From Nocardiopsis sp. ATB16-24 (GTDB lineage Bacteria; Actinomycetota; Actinomycetes; Streptosporangiales; Streptosporangiaceae), in assembly GCF_030271535.1 (NCBI RefSeq), contig NZ_JASCXJ010000003.1, positions 369,919 to 433,918 of the forward strand: DNA of 64,000 bases, in the 5' to 3' direction. This document shows, in pieces, positions 25,650 through 34,330 of this stretch (positions are counted from its first letter, which is position 1; each line of letters begins with the position of its first letter). The notes beneath the pieces are model-generated. The model was not told the origin of the DNA, ran no database searches, and saw nothing but the letters and a program-made list of their open reading frames with translations. The translations under genes and the position numbers were made by a program.

Positions 25650-26576
25650 ATGGACGATGGGTATCGGCTGGTGTTCGTCGGTGGCATGGGTCGCTCGGGA
25701 TCGACCCTGATCGAACGGCTCCTCGGAGAGTTGCCCGGGTTCTGCTCGGTCGGTGAGACCGTGCACCTGTGGCGGCGCGGACTGGTCGAGGACGAACGGT
25801 GCGGCTGTGGCCGGTCGTTCTCCGACTGCGGTTTCTGGGTCGAGGTGGGACGGGAGGCCTTCGGTGGCTGGCACCGGCTGGACGCCGACCAGGTGTTGAG
25901 ACTCAAGGGCGGTGTCGACCGCACCCGCTTCCTGCCGGCGTTGCTCCACGGCCCCGGCGACGGCCCGCTGGCCTCCCGCTGTGAGCGTTACACCGAGCTC
26001 TACCACCGGCTGTACTCGGCGGTGTCCCTGGTCAGTGGGGCCCGTGTGATCGTCGACGCCAGCAAACACGCCTCGCTCGCGGCGTGCCTGCGACGGCGAT
26101 ACGGCGCGCGGCTGCACCTGCTGCACGTGGTACGGGACCCGAGGGCGGTGGCCCACTCCTGGGCCAGGAGGGTCGCGCGCCCCGACGCCTCCGAGCGAAG
26201 CAGCGAGCCGGAGATGGCCCGCTACTCCCCGGGGCGGGCGGCGGTCCAGTGGATGACGCAGAACGCCTGTCTGGACGCGCTCTCCCGACGCGGCACCCCG
26301 ACCCTGCGAGTGCGCTATGAGGACTTCGTCGCCGACCCGGGAGGGGAGTTCGCCCGTATCGCCGATTTCGCGGGACACACGGGCGCTCCGTTGGACGTGA
26401 CCGGAGGCGGCGTGGACCTGTCGGAGGGGCACGCGATGTCGGGGAATCCGATGCGGTTCACGAACGGACGGATCGGCGTGCGCGCCGACCATGGTTGGCG
26501 TGGGGCCATGCCCTCCTGGCGGCGGGGCCTGGTGGCCGCCGTGACCGCGCCCTTGCGTGGACGTTACGGTTACTGA
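25650..26576 (+). CDS. Sulfotransferase family protein
   Basis: A 308-residue PAPS-dependent sulfotransferase-like protein. The 5'-phosphosulfate loop is GMGRSGSTLIERLLG (residues 12-26). The 3'-phosphate motif is HVVRDPRAVAHSWAR near residue 155, and VDASKH precedes it as in this family. A Cys pair (CGCGRSFSDCGFW) lies near residue 50, as in other actinobacterial members. It has no signal peptide and so acts in the cytoplasm, on a lipid-linked or nucleotide-activated acceptor. ATG 25650 lacks a good ribosome site. Its neighbours (cysDNQ, glycan genes) suggest a polysaccharide or glycolipid acceptor. Confidence 0.88.
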   Translation: MDDGYRLVFVGGMGRSGSTLIERLLGELPGFCSVGETVHLWRRGLVEDERCGCGRSFSDCGFWVEVGREAFGGWHRLDADQVLRLKGGVDRTRFLPALLHGPGDGPLASRCERYTELYHRLYSAVSLVSGARVIVDASKHASLAACLRRRYGARLHLLHVVRDPRAVAHSWARRVARPDASERSSEPEMARYSPGRAAVQWMTQNACLDALSRRGTPTLRVRYEDFVADPGGEFARIADFAGHTGAPLDVTGGGVDLSEGHAMSGNPMRFTNGRIGVRADHGWRGAMPSWRRGLVAAVTAPLRGRYGY

Positions 26577-26689
26577 CGCCCGCGGATGTCCGTTATGCCA
26601 GAGCAGGGCTGTTGTCCTCCCCGAATGTCACTTATAGTAGCTATCTTAATACTGTGAGTCGTGTTCTGGGGTGCTGGGGGGTATCCGCC

Positions 26690-27817
26690 GTGGACAGGGG
26701 ACCGGTACGGGCGATGGCGACGACGGGGGCGATGATCCTCGTTCTGACACTGGTCGGAACGGAAGACGTTCCCGCACGAGGGACACCACACGTGCCGTCG
26801 CAGGACGTGCCGGTCCGGCCGGTCACGCCCACGGAGCCTCCGGCCGATGGCGGTCACGGACCCCAGACCACGTGCACGGTCTCGGAGATCCTGGAGCCCT
26901 CCTGCGGGGCGTGGTGGGGCGCCAGCCCCTACCAGGACCGGATCGAGCCGTTGGAGAAGGCCGTCGACCGGCGTATGGACATCGTCTACACCTGGCGCGG
27001 TATCGACCAGGCCGACGTCCCCCGCTCACGGGAGCGGAAGATGATCTCCGAGGGCCGGCTCGTGCACACCAACATCGAGGCTCGCCGCTTCACCCGCCGA
27101 GGGCATCCGGCCGTCGCCTACCGCTCCATCCTCCAAGGCGAGTTCGACGAGTCGCTGCGGGCCCAGGCCCGCTCCATCGCCGAACTGGAGGTGCCCTACT
27201 TCCTCACCTTCGACCACGAGGCCGACGCCGACAAGCGCTACGACAAGCGCGGCACGCCCGAGGAGTTCGTGCGTTCCTGGCGGCACATCGTGGACCTGTA
27301 CCGCCAGGAGGGCGCCGACAACGTGATCTGGGTGTGGAACGTGACCGGATGGAAGGGCAACCTCGATCGCCTGCCGGGGCTGTGGCCGGGCAACGACTAC
27401 GTCGACTGGCTCAGCTGGGAGGCCTACAACATGACCGGCTGCGACACCCAGCCGCACTGGACCGAGGTGTACTCCTTCGAGGACGCGCTGCGTCCGGCCT
27501 ACGAGTGGATCCAGGAGGAGGGCGCCGAACACGGCATCGACCCGGACAAGCCCGTGATGATCGGTGAGATGGGCACGACGTACATCGGGGCCCGGGAGAC
27601 CACGAAGTGGTACACCGACATCCCCGACGTGCTGCGCCGCTACGAGCGTGTGCGCGCGGTGAAGGTGTGGGACAACAAGGTCTCCCCGGGGTGCGACTTC
27701 CGGATCGGGGCCGACCGGCACGCCCGCAAGGGCTTCGAGACGGCGGGCAAGGACCCGTACGTGAAGCTGCCCGACAGGGTGCGTCGTCTGGCCGAACAGG
27801 CTCGGCGGCGAGACTGA
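26690..27817 (+). CDS. Secreted GH26-like glycanase
   Basis: A 375-residue exported protein. Residues about 8-22 (MATTGAMILVLTLVG) form a signal or anchor, followed by a Pro/Thr-rich linker and a barrel domain from about residue 70. Candidate catalytic glutamates are in FLTFDHEADADKRYD (acid/base) and VMIGEMGTTY (nucleophile), spaced as in GH26 beta-mannanases and related EPS hydrolases. Start GTG 26690 has GGGGGG upstream. The upstream 60 bases are AT-rich. In EPS clusters such enzymes trim or release the polymer; that role is inferred here. Confidence 0.82.
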   Translation: MDRGPVRAMATTGAMILVLTLVGTEDVPARGTPHVPSQDVPVRPVTPTEPPADGGHGPQTTCTVSEILEPSCGAWWGASPYQDRIEPLEKAVDRRMDIVYTWRGIDQADVPRSRERKMISEGRLVHTNIEARRFTRRGHPAVAYRSILQGEFDESLRAQARSIAELEVPYFLTFDHEADADKRYDKRGTPEEFVRSWRHIVDLYRQEGADNVIWVWNVTGWKGNLDRLPGLWPGNDYVDWLSWEAYNMTGCDTQPHWTEVYSFEDALRPAYEWIQEEGAEHGIDPDKPVMIGEMGTTYIGARETTKWYTDIPDVLRRYERVRAVKVWDNKVSPGCDFRIGADRHARKGFETAGKDPYVKLPDRVRRLAEQARRRD

Positions 27818-27839
27818 GGAAGTCGGAGGGACCGCGGTC

Positions 27840-28424
27840 TCAGCCACCCACGGAACGGAGCATGGACCAGGTGCGCGGGCCGTCGCACGGCAGGTCGTAC
27901 TCGGCGGTCACACGGAAGCCGAGGGACTCGTACAGGCGGACGTTGCGTTCGGCGGAGGTCTCCAGGAAGGCGGGGAACCCCTGGGCGTCGGCCTCGCGTA
28001 GTCCCGCGTCGATCACCCGACGCCCCAGCCCTCGGCCCATCGCCTCCGGCCGGACTCCGACGGTGCCGAGGAACCACACCGGTGCGTCCGGCCTGTGGAC
28101 CGCCATGACCGCCTCGGCGCGCGCGTAGGCCGGAGCACGGTCCCCCGCGAGTTCCACGAGCCGCGGGAGCAGTCCGTCCATCACCTCGTCGGCGCCGCCG
28201 GAGTCGGGCGTGGACCAGACCGCGACGGCGTCGAGGCCGTCGCTCACCCAGACGCGTCCGTGGGGGAGGCCGATCTCGGCCAGGAAGATCCGCTGGAACT
28301 CCCTCAACCGTTTCCCATGGTCGTCGGCGCTGATGACGTGCCGGGTGAGGGGGTAGTCCGCGAAGGCGGCGGCCAGGGTGTCTGCCGCCCCCTCGACGTC
28401 GTCGGTGGTCGCCTCACGGATCAC
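27840..28424 (-). CDS. GNAT family N-acetyltransferase
   Basis: A 194-residue acetyl-CoA-dependent acyltransferase. The acetyl-CoA motif is VRPEAMGRGLGRRVIDAGL (residues about 124-142), preceded by the strand WFLGTVGV and followed by FLETSAERNVRLYESLGFRV. GTG 28424 has AGGAAGG just upstream. It is the last gene of a leftward set after the PssD/Alg13-GT2 pair (53-base gap), so it might acetylate a sugar precursor, but this GNAT subtype often acts on small molecules or antibiotics. The substrate is unknown. Confidence 0.85.
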   Translation of the reverse strand: MIREATTDDVEGAADTLAAAFADYPLTRHVISADDHGKRLREFQRIFLAEIGLPHGRVWVSDGLDAVAVWSTPDSGGADEVMDGLLPRLVELAGDRAPAYARAEAVMAVHRPDAPVWFLGTVGVRPEAMGRGLGRRVIDAGLREADAQGFPAFLETSAERNVRLYESLGFRVTAEYDLPCDGPRTWSMLRSVGG

Positions 28425-28477
28425 GGGCGTCCTTCCTGGGTAGGGGGCACCGAAGGTCCCCGATGCCGTTTTCGAGG

Positions 28478-29983
28478 CTACAGACCCCTGCCACGAAGGT
28501 GCAGCGCGCGTAGGACCCATCCGGCCGGCACCCCGCACACCACCGCCAAGGCCAGGTAGGCGCGGCCCTCGGTGGGACGATGGCGGATCGTGGTGCCCGT
28601 CCAGCGCAGGGCCGCGCGGCGGTGCCCGGCCGCGGCCTCGGCGAAGGCGATCTGCCCGGCCACCCGCGCGTAACCGCGGGGGACCAGCGCGAACTCGGGG
28701 TAACGCTCCAGGAGCCAGCGCAGAGCGGTGGAGATGGTCCGCCAGCGGCCGGAGAAGTGCGAGCGGCGGTGCCACAGCACCCGGACGCCGGCCTCGGGGA
28801 CGTTGCGGACGGGCCCCCGTCTGGCCAGGCGCAGCAGGAGCTCGTAGTCCTCGCCGTAGCTGCCGGGGATCTCCTCGCTGACCGTCCCACAGCCTCCCAC
28901 CATGGCGCGGCGTCGGATGAGGAACGTGGAGGGGTGCAGCTCGGTCAACCGCGATCCCAGCAGGTCGCCGAAGGTGATGCTGGTCCTGTCCAGGGTGCGG
29001 ACCGCCTCCACCTTGTCGTAGACCACCCGGATGCCGCAGCACACCACCTCCGTGCCGGGTTCGTCGAGCATGACCCGCACCTGCGCGCGGAGTTTGCCGG
29101 GCAGCCAGGTGTCGTCATCGTCACAGAAGGCGACCAGGTCGGTGTCGGCGGCGAGCACCCCGGTGTTGCGGGCTCCGGCCAGGCCGGGGGTGAGGGTGTT
29201 GGTGACCACCCGTACGGGACGGTCCCCCTCGGAGCAGGCCAACGAGGGATCGGGCTGGTCGTTGTCGAAGACCACGATCGAGGTGACACGACCGGGATAG
29301 TCCTGTGCGGAGATCGCGCGCAGGGTGCGGCGCAGCAGTTCGGGTCGGTCCCGTGTGGGGACGACCACGGTCACCTCGGGCCAGGTGTCGGGGACCTCGG
29401 CGGTGTGGGGCGAGGAGGCGGGCGCGGTGCCGTCGCCGATGCCGGTGAGCAGGTCGACGAGTTCACCGGTGCGCAGCGCGGCCCGTGCGGTGTCCTCACC
29501 GTGGGGGGAGACCCGGAACTCCTCGGGAGCGGACAACGCCCTGTCGATGAACGAGGACAGCTGATGGAGGGTGGCGCAGGAACGCACCCGGCCCGTCTCC
29601 TCCAACCTCCGGACGAAGGACAACTGGTGGTCGTCCACGTGCTCGCGCAGTTCGGGGTCGCGGGGCACGACGATGGGCAGACGGCCGACTCCGCGCGCCT
29701 GGACGATGGTGGCCGGACCGCCGTGGGTGACGACGACCCGGGCCTCGCGCATGTGCTCACCGAGGTCCTCGCCGGGCAGGAACGGAACCCCCGCCGCCAC
29801 GGTGGGTGCGATGCTGTGCCCGTGCTGGACCAGGAAACGCAGGTCGCGGCGGCGGCGTGCGCAGTCGTCGATCCATCGGACCAGTCGGTCGAAGGAGTGG
29901 TGGTCCGTGCCGAGGCTGACCACCACGTCGGGGTGGGCGTCGTCGTCGGGCGGAGGGAGGGGACGGATGGTCTGTTCTGTCAA
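28478..29983 (-). CDS. Fusion of Alg13/PssE-like domain and GT2 glycosyltransferase
   Basis: A 501-residue cytoplasmic protein with two glycosyltransferase parts. Residues about 17-165 resemble Alg13/PssE, the catalytic partner of Alg14/PssD (motifs DVVVSLGTDHHSFDRL and VVVTHGGPATIVQARG). Residues about 190-440 are a family 2 transferase (VVVPTRDRPELLRRTLRAIS, then FCDDDDTWLPGKL with the metal-binding Asp cluster). It starts at TTG 29983, overlapping the stop of the Alg14-like gene, with AGGA upstream. The two activities would add successive sugars to the lipid-linked repeat unit. Joining PssE to a GT2 is unusual to my knowledge. Confidence 0.85.
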   Translation of the reverse strand: MTEQTIRPLPPPDDDAHPDVVVSLGTDHHSFDRLVRWIDDCARRRRDLRFLVQHGHSIAPTVAAGVPFLPGEDLGEHMREARVVVTHGGPATIVQARGVGRLPIVVPRDPELREHVDDHQLSFVRRLEETGRVRSCATLHQLSSFIDRALSAPEEFRVSPHGEDTARAALRTGELVDLLTGIGDGTAPASSPHTAEVPDTWPEVTVVVPTRDRPELLRRTLRAISAQDYPGRVTSIVVFDNDQPDPSLACSEGDRPVRVVTNTLTPGLAGARNTGVLAADTDLVAFCDDDDTWLPGKLRAQVRVMLDEPGTEVVCCGIRVVYDKVEAVRTLDRTSITFGDLLGSRLTELHPSTFLIRRRAMVGGCGTVSEEIPGSYGEDYELLLRLARRGPVRNVPEAGVRVLWHRRSHFSGRWRTISTALRWLLERYPEFALVPRGYARVAGQIAFAEAAAGHRRAALRWTGTTIRHRPTEGRAYLALAVVCGVPAGWVLRALHLRGRGL

Positions 29984-30438
29984 AGGAGCGGTCCTACCGT
30001 GATGGCGGTCGGCATGAAGGCACGCTGCTCCTCCCACTGGGCGAGGAACAGCCTGGTGAAGGGACGGCACAGGCGCGCGGTGAGCGTGGGAGCGTCGATG
30101 CGGTCGTAGACCTCGATGTAGACGGTGGGAATCCGCAAAAGCCAGGCGAGGACGAAGAACGGCAGGGCCACCCCGGCTCCGGTGGTGACGACCGCGCTGG
30201 GACGCCGCTCGCGCAGGACGCGGACGGCCAGCCAGGTGTTGCGCACCAGGTTGCCCAGATGACGGGTGGTGGGGTGATGGGCCCACCGGACACGTTCGTG
30301 GCGGAGGGCGGACTCGGCGTCGGGGGTGCGGAAGGTGACCCAGACGCGTTCCCGGTCTCGCCACCAGGGACGCAGTGAACACAACTGGGTGAGGTGCCCT
30401 CCGCTGGAAGCCACCAGGAGAACCGGTTGCGAAGACAT
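29980..30438 (-). CDS. Alg14/PssD-like glycosyltransferase membrane subunit
   Basis: A 152-residue protein with the PssD/Alg14 opening VLLVASSGGHLTQL (residues 6-19), GAGVALPFFVLAWLL as the membrane-associated part, and a C-terminal IEVYDRIDAPTLTARL and TRLFLAQWEEQ as in EPS glucuronosyl/glucosyl transferases. These proteins recruit an Alg13/PssE partner to the membrane; that partner is the N-terminal domain of the next, overlapping gene. ATG 30438 has no ribosome site; TAATGA seven bases upstream could be a -10 of a leaderless transcript. Confidence 0.88.
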   Translation of the reverse strand: MSSQPVLLVASSGGHLTQLCSLRPWWRDRERVWVTFRTPDAESALRHERVRWAHHPTTRHLGNLVRNTWLAVRVLRERRPSAVVTTGAGVALPFFVLAWLLRIPTVYIEVYDRIDAPTLTARLCRPFTRLFLAQWEEQRAFMPTAITVGPLL

Positions 30439-30602
30439 GAGGTCATCATTACATAACTCTGTGTGATTAAAAGGGGGATCGCCGGAGCGGAGGAAGGGAA
30501 TCCGGGGCCAGGGGCGACACGCCCGTCAGGCCTGAGACGCCCGTCCGAGGAGGGCCCGTTCCCACCCGCAACGGCGGTTCCGGACACAGCGGAATCGCGG
30601 GC
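30439..30602. promoter_or_regulatory. AT-rich promoter region before the Alg14-like gene
   Basis: Reading leftward, ACACAGAG (30464-30457) resembles the ACACTGAG element of the other EPS promoters, though the -10 spacing differs. The left part of this gap (30440-30475) is AT-rich. The rest lies beyond the flippase stop and has a direct repeat ACGCCCGTC (30518-30526 and 30536-30544 approximately). Confidence 0.35.
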
Positions 30603-32183
30603 TCACAGACGTGGGTCCAGGGACAACGGGCCACGCAGCGACCACATGGTCATCAGGTGTCCCGCCGCGCCCACGGACACCGCCAGTACCAGGGTCGTGA
30701 CACCTCCGCCCAGCACCGCCTCCCACAGTGACGGCAGGACCCCGAACCACACCAGCGAGCCGGCCGCCGCGATCACCACGGGTCGGCCGAACGGGTGCAG
30801 TACGACGAGGGAACGCAACTGCCACAGCGGCAGCACCTTGCGTAGCAGGACGGCGACCACCAGGGCCACGGCCGCGCCCGTCGTACCGGCCACGGGTACC
30901 AGGAACACGCACAGGAGGAGGAGGGACACCAGCGCCAGAGTGTGGTTCAGCAGGTTCAAGCGGGTCCGTCCGGTCATCGTCAGGACCAGGTCGCCCATCC
31001 CCAACACGGCGGCCGACACCTGCCCGACGCACACCACGACCAGGGCCTCGGCTCCGGCGGTGTAGTCCTCGCCGAAGAGCCGCATCACCTCGGGGGCGAA
31101 CATCAGAGCCGACAGATACAGCGGCCACACCAGACACACCAGCCATGCCGTACCCGCCTGGTACAGCGCGCGCACCCCCACGTGGTCCCCCGCGGCCAGT
31201 TGTTCGGCGAAACGAGGCTGCGCCGCGTACGACACCGCCTGCGTACCGAACTGACCGACCACCATGACCCGTGTGGCCGCCATGAACACGGCGGCTCCGC
31301 CCGGCCCGCCCAACAACGCCACCAGCACCACACCGCCACGCTGCACCCCCATCTGGGCGACTCCGGCGGCGGCACGGGGCAGTGCGAAGGACCAGAACGT
31401 GGACGGATCCACGCGCCCGTCCGCCCCACGGGCCGCCGGCCCCCCAGGACTCCCAGGGACGCCCCCCGTCCGGGCGAGCGAGAAGGAGGCGTGCTCCGAG
31501 GCGTCCGGACCGACGGCGCTTTCCGGCACGGTCTCCTCGGGCACCGACCGGCGCAGCACCCGGCCCAGCCAGAACCACGCCAGCGCCGCGGCGGGCAGGT
31601 AGGGTCCCGCCCACGCCAACGCCAGCAGTCCGGAGGACCCGGCCGCCACGACCACCCCCACCAGCCCCAGCTGTGCCAGGGGTCGGCCCGTCTTGTCCAG
31701 CAGGGCGGTCGCGGTCATGTCGTGGTGTGCCCGGGTCGCGGCCAGAGCCGTCTCGGTGAGCACCGCGAACGGGAGGAAGAGCGCCACCAGCCTCAGATAG
31801 ACGCCCGCCTGCCCGTCCCCCAACGCCCGCGAGAGGGGGTCGGCGAACACCACCAGCAGCGCGGCGGTCGCACACGCGGCCAGCACGGCCGGGCCGGTGG
31901 CCAGGCGCAGGAGGTGGGGCACGCCTCCCGAGCCTCCGAGCACGCGCATCCGGGCGATGAAGTACACCAGGCCGTCGGAGGCGCCCAGGTTGGCCACGGC
32001 CGCCGCGATGAGGAACACCGACGTCGCGGAGAACAACAACCCCGCGGTCTCCTGGGAGAAGGCCCGGGTGATCGCCACGATCAGCGCCAGGTTCAACACC
32101 GCACCGACCATGGCGCCCGCCATGTTGACCGCACCGCCGCGCAGGACCCGGCGCAGCCCGGACGGCACCGGCGCGGTGGTCAC
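30603..32183 (-). CDS. Wzx-like polysaccharide flippase
   Basis: A 526-residue integral membrane protein with about 12-14 hydrophobic segments and the general MOP/Wzx layout (N-terminal VNMAGAMVGAVLNLALIVAITR, then FSQETAGLLFSA). A hydrophilic loop at about residues 215-265 divides the two halves. It should turn lipid-linked repeat units to the outer face of the membrane. I use GTG 32183, which overlaps the sulfotransferase stop by four bases; GTG 32210 would give nine more residues. It is the last gene of the five-gene leftward EPS operon. Confidence 0.87.
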   Translation of the reverse strand: MTTAPVPSGLRRVLRGGAVNMAGAMVGAVLNLALIVAITRAFSQETAGLLFSATSVFLIAAAVANLGASDGLVYFIARMRVLGGSGGVPHLLRLATGPAVLAACATAALLVVFADPLSRALGDGQAGVYLRLVALFLPFAVLTETALAATRAHHDMTATALLDKTGRPLAQLGLVGVVVAAGSSGLLALAWAGPYLPAAALAWFWLGRVLRRSVPEETVPESAVGPDASEHASFSLARTGGVPGSPGGPAARGADGRVDPSTFWSFALPRAAAGVAQMGVQRGGVVLVALLGGPGGAAVFMAATRVMVVGQFGTQAVSYAAQPRFAEQLAAGDHVGVRALYQAGTAWLVCLVWPLYLSALMFAPEVMRLFGEDYTAGAEALVVVCVGQVSAAVLGMGDLVLTMTGRTRLNLLNHTLALVSLLLLCVFLVPVAGTTGAAVALVVAVLLRKVLPLWQLRSLVVLHPFGRPVVIAAAGSLVWFGVLPSLWEAVLGGGVTTLVLAVSVGAAGHLMTMWSLRGPLSLDPRL

Positions 32184-33061
32184 GCACACCACGAGGGCGT
32201 GCGCCCCCACCAGGCGGCGAGCCGGCTGTCGCTGTCGGTGAACCGGGCGCTCAGTTCCGAGCGCAGTCCCTCGGGCATCCTCGCCCGAACGCGTACGTTG
32301 TGTCTTCCCGGCGCGAGTCCCGGACCCGGCGGAAGTCCCAGGAAGCGTTCGATCTCCGCCAGCGCGCGCGCCGTCCCGTCGAACAGGTCGGCGTGGTCCA
32401 CCACGTGCATGCGGTCGCGGCCCAGATGCTTCTCCATCCGTACCAACTGGTCCACGTAGTGGCCGCGTGCCACGTATCCGTGGTGTTGGTGGGAGTACGA
32501 CCGGTAGTGCGGATCGGTCGACATCCGCTCCTCCTCGCCGGCCAGCCGCAGCGGTTCCAACTCCAGGGCCCGGGCGAACGACTCGGTCTCGAACCCCCGT
32601 GCGCTCTCATGGGCGTGTGCCGAATAGGCGCGTTCCACCGGGTCGCGCAGGATCACCACCACCCGCACCTCGGGCAGGTCCCGGGCGATCCGTTCGGCGG
32701 CCAGGGGGTGGAACAGGTAGTACGGACTGGACTCGACCACCCGCACCCGGGGGCGCCCCCTCCGCGCCCTCAGTGTCGCCCGCATCGGAAAGTGCGACCG
32801 GTACCAGTCCAGACCATGGTGGTAACCGGTGTCGAAGTAGTGCACCCCTTTGCGCAGGGTGGGGCCGGCGACCGAGGGGTGTCGGCACAACGCCTTGAAC
32901 AGCGACGTCGTGCCGCAGCGCTGAGCCCCGCACACGAGGAAGTCGGGCAGCACCCGCGCGGCGCTCGTGGCCCCGCCCCAGCCGTCCGCGACGGGGAGCA
33001 GGGCCCGTCGCGCGGGATCGACCAGACGAGGGAACAGGGCGGGCCGGGGGCCTTGGGACAT
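32180..33061 (-). CDS. Carbohydrate sulfotransferase (heparan-sulfate-type, Sulfotransfer_1)
   Basis: A 293-residue PAPS-dependent sulfotransferase. The phosphosulfate loop is VCGAQRCGTTSLFKAL (about residues 43-58). RKGVHYFDTGYHHGLDWYRSHFP follows, as in the NDST/3-OST and NodH-like families that sulfate sugars. The 3'-phosphate motif is VVILRDPVERAYSAHAHE. This subtype differs from the one at 25650, so the locus has two distinct sulfotransferases. ATG 33061, seven bases after AGGAAGGA, is preferred. Its stop overlaps the flippase start, making sulfation before export of the repeat unit plausible. Confidence 0.92.
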   Translation of the reverse strand: MSQGPRPALFPRLVDPARRALLPVADGWGGATSAARVLPDFLVCGAQRCGTTSLFKALCRHPSVAGPTLRKGVHYFDTGYHHGLDWYRSHFPMRATLRARRGRPRVRVVESSPYYLFHPLAAERIARDLPEVRVVVILRDPVERAYSAHAHESARGFETESFARALELEPLRLAGEEERMSTDPHYRSYSHQHHGYVARGHYVDQLVRMEKHLGRDRMHVVDHADLFDGTARALAEIERFLGLPPGPGLAPGRHNVRVRARMPEGLRSELSARFTDSDSRLAAWWGRTPSWCA

Positions 33062-33106
33062 CACATGGTCCTTCCTGGTTCGATGGTTCCGATCGCGTCC
33101 TCGCGG

Positions 33107-34330
33107 TCACACCCGAGGGGAGGCCTCGGTGGCGGCCCTGTCCTGAAGCCCCTCCAAAGCGGGCAACAACCAGTCGTCCACGGCCGCCATACGGCCGCCG
33201 CTCTCGTCCTGGCGGTCGTGCAGATACCGGGTGGCCAGGTCGATCAGGTACAGCGCCATCACCGTGGACACCGTCCGGGACCCGACCCCCGCCTCGACCA
33301 TCAGCGGGTCGCGCAACAGCCGTGAGCCGCTCTCCAACCACCGGTGCACCCCCGGATGGACACCGTCCTGCACGCACTCGTTGAGGTCGTAGTGCAGCGC
33401 GTCGAACCCCACCGGCGCGTTCAGGGAGAGCCGTTCCCAGTCCCACACGAACGCGCGGCGTGAGGTGCCGGCGATGTTCCACCTGGTCAGGTCCCCGTGC
33501 CAGGCCCCGAAGAGAAGAGACACGTCCGGCAGGCGGTGCAGCGCCGCGCGCAGCGGCACGGCCTCCGGTCGCGCCCCCAACGCCACGATCCGCTCCTCCA
33601 GGGATCTTCCGTAGGAGCTGTCCCTCAGCCTGTGCCGTCGTACCTCCGCCAGGTGGGCGATCTGTGCCACGCACCGCAGGAGCTGGCGCCGCGTGGGTCG
33701 ATCCGTCTGGTCGCCCACCGGTAGGGCCTCCTGTACCAGCAGGGGGTGGCCGTTCCACTCGCCCTCGTACATCAGTCGTGGCACGGTCACGTCCCGCAGA
33801 CGGACCCCCGACAGGTGACGCAGAGCCCAGGTCTCGGCACGGACCAGACGCGCGGTCAGGTCGTTCACCGCCACCTTGGCGTAGCCCACGGTCCGTCCGC
33901 CGGGTGTGAGCAACAGGAGGACCGGCTTACGGTTGGCCCTGGGCGGACCCACATGGATGGCGATCGCCAGATCACGATCCAGGGCCGAGGCGAGCGCGTG
34001 CTCGATGCCCGGGCCCACGCCCACGTACAGTCGGTCGCGCAGCAGCAGGGGGGCCAGTCCGCTGGCGAACGCCCCCGTCAACAGCAGGGTGCGCGCCTTC
34101 TCCCGGAGCGAGTGCCCCTGGGCGAAGGAGGCGATCCCCCGTACGGCCGCGGACCGGTCGTGGGCCGGCAGGATCACCCGCGGGTTGCGCGCGCTGGGGA
34201 TGGGGAGGTACTGCCCTCCCCGCTCGCGGTGCGCCAGTCGCCGGGTCTGGCGATCACCCGGCGCCAGCAGTCCGCCGCACGGCCACAGCACCGCGGCCAG
34301 GTCGGTCAGGTAGGTGGTATCGCCGCTCAC
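33107..34330 (-). CDS. APH/kinase-fold phosphotransferase in EPS operon
   Basis: A 407-residue cytoplasmic protein. The C-terminal half carries the aminoglycoside-phosphotransferase/choline-kinase fold signature: FGAWHGDLTRWNIAG (catalytic HGD with Asn) and FVWDWERLS (metal-binding Asp), near residues 270-300. The N-terminal 110 residues are not typical of the family. GTG 34330 overlaps the preceding gene's TGA by four bases. A role in phosphorylating a sugar, polyol or lipid for the glycan is inferred from the operon only. An antibiotic-resistance function is unlikely in this context. Confidence 0.75.
   Translation of the reverse strand: MSGDTTYLTDLAAVLWPCGGLLAPGDRQTRRLAHRERGGQYLPIPSARNPRVILPAHDRSAAVRGIASFAQGHSLREKARTLLLTGAFASGLAPLLLRDRLYVGVGPGIEHALASALDRDLAIAIHVGPPRANRKPVLLLLTPGGRTVGYAKVAVNDLTARLVRAETWALRHLSGVRLRDVTVPRLMYEGEWNGHPLLVQEALPVGDQTDRPTRRQLLRCVAQIAHLAEVRRHRLRDSSYGRSLEERIVALGARPEAVPLRAALHRLPDVSLLFGAWHGDLTRWNIAGTSRRAFVWDWERLSLNAPVGFDALHYDLNECVQDGVHPGVHRWLESGSRLLRDPLMVEAGVGSRTVSTVMALYLIDLATRYLHDRQDESGGRMAAVDDWLLPALEGLQDRAATEASPRV

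Noticed and set aside
33107..34330. Aminoglycoside-resistance kinase
   Set aside because: Only the general fold motifs match; the N-terminal half is unlike such enzymes and the gene is embedded in an EPS operon.
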